Assembly (NCBI GenBank): GCA_026705105.1
Contig: JAPPBK010000006.1
Span: forward strand, 1-5,097
Length of the DNA: 5,097 nucleotides
Direction: 5' to 3'
DNA from: Chloroflexota bacterium
GTDB taxonomy: Bacteria > Chloroflexota > Dehalococcoidia > Bin125
Shown: in pieces, positions 1 through 5,097 of the stretch
Layout: every line of letters starts with the position of its first letter
How positions within the stretch are numbered: position 1 is the first letter of the stretch
Notes under the pieces: generated by a model
What the model was told of the DNA's origin: nothing
Seen by the model: the letters and a program-made list of their open reading frames with translations, nothing else
The model's database searches: none
Position numbers and translations under genes: made by a program

Positions 1-1094
1 ACCGGCCCGACGAATCGATCTACTGGTCCGCTTACACGCGAGGCAAACGCGGGATCACCTGCAACCTCGAGGACGAGCGCGGTCGCGACCTGCTCCTGCA
101 ACTCCTCGAGACCGCCGACTTCCTGATCGAGTCCTCGGATGTGGGCCGGATGGCCGAGCTGGGTCTGGACTACGAAACGCTACGAGCGCGATTTCCGCAG
201 CTGATCTACACCTCGATCTCCGCCTTCGGGCAGACGGGTCCGAAGGCGCATTACGTCGGCTCCGACCTGGCGATCTGGGCGGCCGGGACGCCGCTGCTGA
301 TGACCGGCGACGACGACCGGCCGCCGGTGCGGGTCTCGCAGCCGCAGTCCTGGGGGCACGCATCGGGCGACGCGGCCGGCGGTGCGATGCTCGCGCTGCA
401 CGCGCGCCACCGGTCCGGCCTCGGTCAACATGTCGACATCTCGGCGCAGGTCTCGGCCGCGCAGGCAACGCTGGCGCAGATCCTCGCCTACTCGGTCGGC
501 TCGCCCGACCCCGAACGGTACGGAGGCGGACTCAAACTGCGCGGCGTCGGATTGCGCGGCACGGCTGACGTCTCCGACGGCCACATCGTGATGACCCTCG
601 CGCCAGGACCGGCGATCGGCCACTTCGCCAATCACGCCGTCAAGTGGCTGGTCGATATCGGAGCCGTGGACGAGAGCCTGGCTGACGAGGACTTCGTCAC
701 CTACGCCGACCGCGCGGCCGTCGGCCAGGCCGACCCCGAGCTCTTTCCTCGCGTGCAACAGATCATGCGCGAGCAGGTCGCGACGCGCACCAAGCAGGAG
801 ATGCTGGATATCTCGATCGGGTACGACTTGCTGCTCGTCCCGGTCCTCGACGTCGTCGACCTCGGCGCCAGCCGTCAGCTGGAGTCGCGCGAGTTCTGGC
901 GGGAGATCGAGCACGTCGACGGCCGCGTGGTCACCTATCCCGGCCCCCCGCTCAAGGTCTACCTCGACGGCAAGGCGATGGACGGCCGAATGAGCCCGCC
1001 TCCGACACTGGGACAGGACAACGCAGCGGTCTATGCGGAACTGGGTCTGAGCGCGGATGAGCTGGCCTCCCTGGAATCGGCAGGCGTGATATGA
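1..1094 (+). CDS. Class III CoA-transferase (CaiB/BaiF family), 5'-truncated by window edge
   Basis: Cytoplasmic enzyme expected to move coenzyme A from a donor acyl-CoA to a carboxylic acid through an enzyme-bound aspartyl-CoA intermediate. The frame is open from the first complete codon at position 3, giving 363 visible residues. The family is usually about 400 residues, so roughly 40-50 N-terminal residues, including the Rossmann-like start, lie outside. Visible hallmarks are GKRGIT near residue 15, LGLDYETLR after residue 50, FGQTGP near 75-80, and GLGQHVDIS with the likely catalytic Asp at visible residue 145 (codon 435-437). The C-terminal PTLGQDN segment and the GLSADEL tail are also typical. 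GTG 141 and ATG 150 are internal codons, not starts, because conserved family sequence precedes them. The stop overlaps the next start (ATGA), so the two are almost certainly co-transcribed and translationally coupled. Substrate cannot be read from sequence; a racemase-like relative is less likely. Confidence 0.93.
   Translation, partial: RPDESIYWSAYTRGKRGITCNLEDERGRDLLLQLLETADFLIESSDVGRMAELGLDYETLRARFPQLIYTSISAFGQTGPKAHYVGSDLAIWAAGTPLLMTGDDDRPPVRVSQPQSWGHASGDAAGGAMLALHARHRSGLGQHVDISAQVSAAQATLAQILAYSVGSPDPERYGGGLKLRGVGLRGTADVSDGHIVMTLAPGPAIGHFANHAVKWLVDIGAVDESLADEDFVTYADRAAVGQADPELFPRVQQIMREQVATRTKQEMLDISIGYDLLLVPVLDVVDLGASRQLESREFWREIEHVDGRVVTYPGPPLKVYLDGKAMDGRMSPPPTLGQDNAAVYAELGLSADELASLESAGVI
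1091..1094 (+). other. ATGA start/stop overlap coupling the two CoA-transferase genes
   Basis: The start ATG of the second CoA-transferase (1091-1093) overlaps the TGA stop of the first (1092-1094) by two bases. No strong Shine-Dalgarno sequence lies just upstream. A ribosome finishing the first protein can re-initiate at once, an arrangement often seen for subunits made in fixed ratio. The overlap is seen directly; the coupling is inferred. Confidence 0.85.
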
Positions 1095-2323
1095 GCGAAC
1101 CGGCCGGACTGCCCGAGGGAACCGGACCGCTCGCCGGGGTCAAGGTGCTCGACCTGAGTTGGATCGTCGCCGGGCCGACCGTCGGTCGTGCGCTGGCCGA
1201 CTACGGTGCCACCGTGATCCGCGTCGAGTCGCCGACCCGAGTCGATACGGCGCGGGTCGTGGGTCCGTTCCACGGCGACGAGCCGGGCGTCGAGAACTCG
1301 GGACTCTACGGCAACGTCAACGCCGGCAAGTGGGGCTTGACGCTGGATCTGCGGATCCCTGAGGCGAGAGATATCTTCCGCCGGCTGGTCCAGTGGTCCG
1401 ACATCGTCAGCGAGTCCTTCACCGCGGGCATTCTTGGCCGCTGGGAGCTGGACTACGAGCATCTGCGCCGGGACAAGCCCGACCTGATCATGCTGAGCAG
1501 CACGCTGTTGGGACAGACCGGCCCGTACAACACGGTCAGCGGATTCGGCAGCCAGGGCGCGGGCATGGCCGGGGTGCAGTACCTCGTCGGCTGGCCTGAT
1601 TATCCGCCCGCCGGTCCGTTTGGACCCTACACCGACTATCCCGCGCCGCGTTTCGCGTTGGCCGGCCTCCTCGCCGCCCTCGATCATCGACGACGCACCG
1701 GGGAGGGCGTGTTCATCGATCAGGCGCAGGCCGAGGGCACGCTGCAACTGCTCGCCCCGGCGCTGATCGACTACAAGAACGGCGGACCGGCTCTCGAACG
1801 GCTGGGCAACGACGACCCGCAGATGTCGCCGCACGGCGTCTACCCATGCCAGCCGCCGGAGGGCAGGGCGGAGTCCTGGATCGCCATCGCCGTCGCTTCC
1901 CACGATCAATGGGTGCGGCTCGCGCCGATCATTCGCGCTGAGGCCTCGTTGACGCTGCCCGATCGTCGGGAACGCAAGGACGCCATCGACGAACTGATCA
2001 CCGCGTGGACGAGCCGGCGGGCCGCCGCCGAGGTCGAGTCGATCCTGCAGACCCTTGGCATCTCCGCGCACGTCCTCTCGAACACCGAGGAGGCCGCCAA
2101 CGACCCCCAGCTCAGACACCGAGATCACTTCCGCCGCATCCCCCACCCGCTGCACGGCGAGACAGTCGTCGAGGGGCCGCGCTACATCCTCTCCGACACG
2201 CCAATCGACATCGCCCGCCCGGCCCCGCAGTACGGCGAACACAACGAGCAAATCCTCAGGGATGTGTTGGGCCTGAGCGAGGAGGAGATCCAATCCCTCG
2301 CCGCCTCCGGCGCGTTGAGCTAG
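1091..2323 (+). CDS. Class III CoA-transferase (CaiB/BaiF family), complete
   Basis: A 410-residue second class III CoA-transferase, full length for the family, with the same inferred chemistry as its upstream neighbour. The N-terminus carries the expected VLDLSWIVAGP motif (residues 19-29) and then a DYGATVIRVE strand (37-46). NAGKWGLTLDL (77-87) aligns with the GKRGIT region of the upstream protein. LGQTGP ends at residue 145. GEGVFIDQAQAE holds the likely catalytic Asp210 (codon 1718-1720). The C-terminus has HGVYPC (about 253-258) and QYGEHNEQIL before a GLSEEE tail. The ATG at 1091 is chosen because it starts just ahead of the conserved N-terminus and overlaps the previous stop. Only a weak purine-rich stretch precedes it, which fits translational coupling. 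It is clearly a divergent paralogue of the upstream gene, so the pair may form a heteromeric enzyme. Its TAG stop shares CTAG with the convergent GMC gene. Confidence 0.95.
   Translation: MSEPAGLPEGTGPLAGVKVLDLSWIVAGPTVGRALADYGATVIRVESPTRVDTARVVGPFHGDEPGVENSGLYGNVNAGKWGLTLDLRIPEARDIFRRLVQWSDIVSESFTAGILGRWELDYEHLRRDKPDLIMLSSTLLGQTGPYNTVSGFGSQGAGMAGVQYLVGWPDYPPAGPFGPYTDYPAPRFALAGLLAALDHRRRTGEGVFIDQAQAEGTLQLLAPALIDYKNGGPALERLGNDDPQMSPHGVYPCQPPEGRAESWIAIAVASHDQWVRLAPIIRAEASLTLPDRRERKDAIDELITAWTSRRAAAEVESILQTLGISAHVLSNTEEAANDPQLRHRDHFRRIPHPLHGETVVEGPRYILSDTPIDIARPAPQYGEHNEQILRDVLGLSEEEIQSLAASGALS
2299..2312 (-). terminator. Small GC hairpin just past the GMC gene stop (weak terminator candidate)
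   Basis: A perfect 5-bp inverted repeat (CGCCG 2299-2303, CGGCG 2308-2312) with a 4-nt loop. It begins 7 nt past the GMC gene stop, reading on the - strand, and lies inside the end of the second CoA-transferase. There is no T-tract, so it is not a classic intrinsic terminator. Short GC stems like this arise often by chance in such GC-rich DNA. Confidence 0.2.
2320..2323. other. Shared palindromic CTAG: overlapping convergent stop codons
   Basis: CTAG is its own reverse complement. Its last three bases on the + strand (2321-2323) are the TAG stop of the second CoA-transferase, and its - strand reading (2322-2320) is the TAG stop of the GMC gene. The two convergent genes therefore meet with no intergenic DNA, and any transcription terminator must lie within coding sequence of the opposing gene. 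Confidence 0.95.
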
Positions 2324-3885
2324 CCCTCCGCCGACATCCACTCGGCGATGCGTTCGCCCAGCATCATGCAGGTGAAGTTGGTGTTGGCTCGGACCAGGGT
2401 GGGCATGATCGAACCGTCAACGACGCGCAGATTCTCGACCCCATGGACGCGGCCATCGCTGTCAACCACCGCGCCTTCTGACGGGTCGGCCCCCATCGGA
2501 CAGGTGCATGTCGGGTGGGCCATGCTCGTCGCCGTGGCGTGGATCCACTCGTCGAGCTTCTCGTCGTCGTCCACGGTCTCTTGATCAATGTCGATTGCGC
2601 CTCGGTGGAAACGCTTGAGCTCCTCGGACTGAGCGAGATTCCAGGCGAGCCTCGCACCTTCGCGCAGTCGGATGCGATCGCCCTCATGCTCGTCAAACTT
2701 CAAGTCGATGTTCGGATGCTGGGTATGGTCGGCGCTCTGCAACGTGACCGAGCCGTACGAGTTGGGCAACTGCACGCCTGGCGCAATGCCCCAAACCCAG
2801 TCCGAATCCGGCGCCTGCTCATCCTCGCCGACCCAGGCGCCGAATCTTGCTTCCGGACCGATCAGAATGTGGCCGAGCAGGTAGACCTGCATGTCGTTGA
2901 ACTCGCCCGTCGCGGAGGTGTAGCGCAGCAGCGTCTGCGCCAACGGTCGGTCGGGATCGACCGTGCCCGGCGTCGGCCAGAACAGCATCGGCGTCATCGG
3001 GTGGTCCATCAGGTGCTTGCCCACGCCGGGCAGGTCAACCAGCGACGGAATGCCGAGCTGGGCCAGTTCGTCGGCTGGGCCGATTCCGCTGCGCAGGAGG
3101 ATCGCGGGGCTCATGATCGCGCCGGCCGAGAGGATGATCTGCTTGCCCCGAACCTCTTGCAGCTCGCCGTCGCACTCGACCACGAGCCCGACGGCGCGGT
3201 TGCCTTCGAACAACACTCGGTCGACCAGGCAGTGTCCGCGCACCGTCAAGTTGAGCCGATTGCGCGCTTGCGAGAGGAAACCCAGGTTGGCCGACCAGCG
3301 CGTCATCCGCTCGGGGCCGTCGCGGTTCATCGCCAGCGGCGAGATACCGGTCGACTCCGGGTCATTCTGGTCGTTGGTCTGCTCGAAGCCGTGGGCGACG
3401 CAGGCGTCGTAGAAGCCGCGTTGGACATCCTCCATCTCCTCCCGCGTCCAGCGGCGCACCGGGATCGGTCCGCCCTGGCCGTGGAAGTCGCCGCCTTCGT
3501 CCTTGTCGTCCTCGATCGCACGGAAGAAAGGCAGACACTCCGACCAGGCCCAGCGATCGTCGCCGGTCATCTCGGCCCAGGTGTCGTAGTCGCCCGGCGC
3601 GCCGCGGATGGCGACGCCGGTGTTGATCGCCGACGATCCGCCCACCAGCTTGCCGCGCGGCAGCGGAGCGTCGCGGCCGGGGACGAAGGTCGCGTTGAAG
3701 CCCCAATCGTGCGCGACCACCGACGGCTCGTGGATGCTGTTGACATCGCTCGGCAGTGCGTCGAGCGAGGCGTAGTCGGGTCCGGCGTCCAACAACAGCA
3801 CCGAGCGCGAGCGATCCTCGCTCAGCCGCGTTGCCAGCACCGCGCCCGACGATCCGGCGCCCACGATGATCACGTCGTATTCCAC
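2320..3885 (-). CDS. GMC-family FAD-dependent oxidoreductase (choline dehydrogenase/oxidase-like)
   Basis: A 521-residue flavoenzyme of the glucose-methanol-choline family, expected to oxidise an alcohol to an aldehyde or ketone using FAD. The N-terminus has the dinucleotide-binding GAGSSG (Gly9, Gly11, Gly14), then LLLDAGPD (31-37) for the FAD ribose. GMC signature 1 spans about 78-101 (GKLVGGSSAIN onward) and signature 2 spans 255-269 (GAIMSP to SGIG). The C-terminal catalytic block has His457 in AHPTCTCPMG and Asn501 in ANTNF. Their 44-residue spacing equals that of the His466/Asn510 pair in choline oxidase. The usual HxxGTC glycine is Cys460 here. No signal peptide or membrane segment is seen, so it is probably cytoplasmic. 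The start is GTG at 3885, set by AGGAGG six bases upstream and by the Rossmann motif beginning at once. It follows the MFS gene by 72 bp on the same strand. The HGQGGPIPVRR block (135-145) recalls mycofactocin-associated GMC enzymes; this is tentative. Confidence 0.95.
   Translation of the reverse strand: MEYDVIIVGAGSSGAVLATRLSEDRSRSVLLLDAGPDYASLDALPSDVNSIHEPSVVAHDWGFNATFVPGRDAPLPRGKLVGGSSAINTGVAIRGAPGDYDTWAEMTGDDRWAWSECLPFFRAIEDDKDEGGDFHGQGGPIPVRRWTREEMEDVQRGFYDACVAHGFEQTNDQNDPESTGISPLAMNRDGPERMTRWSANLGFLSQARNRLNLTVRGHCLVDRVLFEGNRAVGLVVECDGELQEVRGKQIILSAGAIMSPAILLRSGIGPADELAQLGIPSLVDLPGVGKHLMDHPMTPMLFWPTPGTVDPDRPLAQTLLRYTSATGEFNDMQVYLLGHILIGPEARFGAWVGEDEQAPDSDWVWGIAPGVQLPNSYGSVTLQSADHTQHPNIDLKFDEHEGDRIRLREGARLAWNLAQSEELKRFHRGAIDIDQETVDDDEKLDEWIHATATSMAHPTCTCPMGADPSEGAVVDSDGRVHGVENLRVVDGSIMPTLVRANTNFTCMMLGERIAEWMSAEG
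2329..2347 (+). terminator. Small GC hairpin just past the CoA-transferase stop (weak terminator candidate)
   Basis: A perfect 6-bp inverted repeat (CGCCGA 2329-2334, TCGGCG 2342-2347) with a 7-nt loop. It starts 5 nt after the TAG stop of the second CoA-transferase and lies inside the last codons of the convergent GMC gene. No T-tract follows. It could slow polymerase or protect the 3' end of the mRNA, but chance is a fair explanation given the base composition. Confidence 0.25.
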
Positions 3886-3891
3886 TTGGAT

Positions 3892-3897
3892 CCTCCT
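3892..3897 (-). promoter_or_regulatory. Strong Shine-Dalgarno sequence fixing the GTG start of the GMC gene
   Basis: The - strand reads AGGAGG, a perfect anti-16S match, six bases before the GTG at 3885-3883. This supports GTG as the true start and suggests independent, efficient initiation rather than coupling to the MFS gene 72 bp upstream. In the rest of that gap I see no convincing -35/-10 pair and no terminator-like stem with a T-tract. The only other palindrome is CACGTG at 3915-3920, to which I assign no function. Confidence 0.85.
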
Positions 3898-3957
3898 CGC
3901 TCAACCTGCTCACTCACGTGCGAGCCTGAGGGTAAGACATCGCCGGCTCTGTTCGAT

Positions 3958-5097
3958 TCATGCGCCGCCGGAGCGGTTGGGGCGAGAGACGGCGATCAGC
4001 TCGGCGGACATCGGAGAGAGCTGCCGCGCCGCGGCGACAACCTGAGCCAGCCTCGGGCGACTGGCGATCATGATCCAGAGCAGCCCTGTTGCCGCGCCGA
4101 TGCCTACGACCGTGAAGCCCAGAGTGAAGTCCCCGGTCGCGTCGCGCAGCGTACCCACCACGAGCGATCCCGCGACCATGAAGAGCATCATCACCGTCGA
4201 CGACCAGCCCATGATCTGTCCGAAACTCGAGGCGCCGAAGTAGTCCGCGCGCAGCGCCGTGATCAGCGGTCCGCGAGCGCCCCAGGCGAGCCCGTTGACG
4301 ACGGAGCAGAGCATGACCATCCAGTAACTGTCGGCGATGCCGAAGATCACCGCCGCCGCGCCGTGGCCGACCATGCAGAACAGCAGGATCAACCGCTTGG
4401 AGATCACGTCGCCGAGATAGCCCATCGTGAACTGACCGACGAGCTGAAAGGCCGACATCACAGACCAGGCCACGCCGGCTTCGGCGGCGGTCAGGCCCTC
4501 GATCTCCTGAACTCGCGTGGCGAAGTAGACCATCATGCCCGAGATCACCATCAGGGGCGTGCCGTGGGCCAACGCCAGCGCCCAGAACGCGCGGGTGCGC
4601 AGCGCTTCTCTGGCGGTGAAGTCGCGGTGCCGGTAGGCGCTGTTCGGGTCCCGTCGGGCAGCTCCGCCGCCGCTGCCGGAAGTCGCCGACGGCCTGGAAC
4701 CGCCGTCGGGTTCCATCCCCTTTTCCCGAGGATCGCGGACGAACAGCGAAGACAGCGCCATGCCCACGACCAGCAGGACTCCTGCGGAGAGTATTGCCGT
4801 CCAGCGCCAGCCGACCGCATCGATCAATGCGCCCACGACCGGCGGCAGGAATCCACCCAGGCCAAAGCCCATGGCCATGAATCCCAGCGCGCGTGAGCGC
4901 AGCCGTTCGAACCAGGTCACGGTGACGACGGAGATGGTCATGAATCCACCCACGGACGCGCCAATCGAAATCAGGAAGTAGAAGCCGATGAAGCTGCCTT
5001 CGTCCCACAACCGGCTGAAGGCGAACATCCCGAGCGCCGTGGCCCGGTCGTAGCGGAGCCCGGCCTCGATCAGGACCGGATCGAGGTCGATCTCCTC
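3958..5097 (-). CDS. Major facilitator superfamily (MFS) transporter, N-terminus beyond window edge
   Basis: Inner-membrane secondary transporter; 379 residues are visible and the frame stays open to the window edge. After about 35 residues it shows nine hydrophobic segments matching helices 4-12 of a 12-helix MFS protein. A WFERLRSRALGFMAMGFG stretch (about visible residues 62-79) and the following GW-R-W motif (GWRWT) are typical of helix 5-6 in the monocarboxylate/oxalate-formate-like MFS branch. A polar, Gly/Ser-rich loop of about 45 residues then separates the two six-helix halves. GYLGDVISKR (about 226-235) is the motif-A copy of the second half, between helices 8 and 9. The substrate is probably a small organic anion, but only by family analogy. 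ATG 5028 is an internal or weak start: it has no good ribosome site and would leave out helices 1-3. The segment upstream of helix 4 is oddly charged (see findings). The gene lies upstream of, and in the same frame as, the GMC gene. Confidence 0.88.
   Translation of the reverse strand, partial: EEIDLDPVLIEAGLRYDRATALGMFAFSRLWDEGSFIGFYFLISIGASVGGFMTISVVTVTWFERLRSRALGFMAMGFGLGGFLPPVVGALIDAVGWRWTAILSAGVLLVVGMALSSLFVRDPREKGMEPDGGSRPSATSGSGGGAARRDPNSAYRHRDFTAREALRTRAFWALALAHGTPLMVISGMMVYFATRVQEIEGLTAAEAGVAWSVMSAFQLVGQFTMGYLGDVISKRLILLFCMVGHGAAAVIFGIADSYWMVMLCSVVNGLAWGARGPLITALRADYFGASSFGQIMGWSSTVMMLFMVAGSLVVGTLRDATGDFTLGFTVVGIGAATGLLWIMIASRPRLAQVVAAARQLSPMSAELIAVSRPNRSGGA

Noticed and set aside
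141..1094. Treating GTG 141 (or ATG 150) as the true start of the first CoA-transferase.
   Set aside because: The frame is open to position 3 and the residues before 141 match the conserved GK-x-G-x-T region of the family, as in the downstream paralogue, so the gene begins before the window.
1031..2341. A 436-codon open frame on the - strand opposite the second CoA-transferase, and a similar 244-codon one at 180-914 opposite the first.
   Set aside because: Both are codon-on-codon antisense shadows of well-supported CoA-transferase genes and have no recognisable motifs.
3915..3920. CACGTG palindrome in the gap between the MFS and GMC genes, as a possible operator.
   Set aside because: A six-base palindrome occurs by chance, and there are no flanking symmetric arms of useful length or promoter elements around it.
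2515..4896. A 793-codon open frame on the + strand, running antisense across both the GMC and the MFS genes.
   Set aside because: Its codons lie exactly opposite the sense codons of both genes, which share one frame across a 72-bp gap. It stays open simply because the sense genes avoid TTA, CTA and TCA codons in this GC-rich DNA. Its translation is rich in Arg, His, Asp and Gln without any recognisable domain, whereas the - strand frames give clear family motifs.
3914..5008. A 364-codon frame on the - strand overlapping the MFS gene in a shifted frame.
   Set aside because: The product is Arg/Gly-rich and lacks hydrophobic helices, while the overlapping frame gives nine membrane segments and MFS motifs.

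Overview
This is a high-GC bacterial window (roughly two thirds G+C by eye, with strong G/C preference at third codon positions). It holds four protein genes and almost no non-coding DNA. Nothing in it fixes the species. The mix of class III CoA-transferases, a GMC flavoenzyme and an MFS carrier is typical of actinobacteria and of large-genome environmental bacteria such as Myxococcota, Binatota or Chloroflexi. That is an inference from gene content only.

Layout: the left half (1-2323, + strand) carries two tandem class III (CaiB/BaiF-type) CoA-transferase genes joined by an ATGA start/stop overlap. The first is cut by the left window edge; the second is complete. The right half is on the - strand. 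An MFS transporter gene enters from the right edge (3958 to beyond 5097), followed after 72 bp by a complete GMC-family flavin-dependent alcohol dehydrogenase/oxidase gene (2320-3885) with a GTG start and a strong Shine-Dalgarno sequence. The two transcription units converge tail to tail and share the palindromic tetranucleotide CTAG (2320-2323), which supplies a TAG stop to each gene. Two small GC-rich inverted repeats flank this point.

How the genes may work together: the CoA-transferases would activate a carboxylic acid by moving CoA from a donor thioester. The MFS carrier would move a small, probably organic anionic, solute. The GMC enzyme would oxidise an alcohol to an aldehyde or ketone. 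Together this suggests a catabolic neighbourhood for an unidentified organic alcohol or acid. The two halves are separate transcription units, so a shared pathway is a guess.

I found no RNA gene, mobile element, CRISPR array or clear new system. The points most worth a second look are the possible heteromeric CoA-transferase pair, the zero-spacer convergent stop, the GMC active-site variant with a possible mycofactocin link, and an unusually charged segment where the MFS protein should have its third membrane helix.
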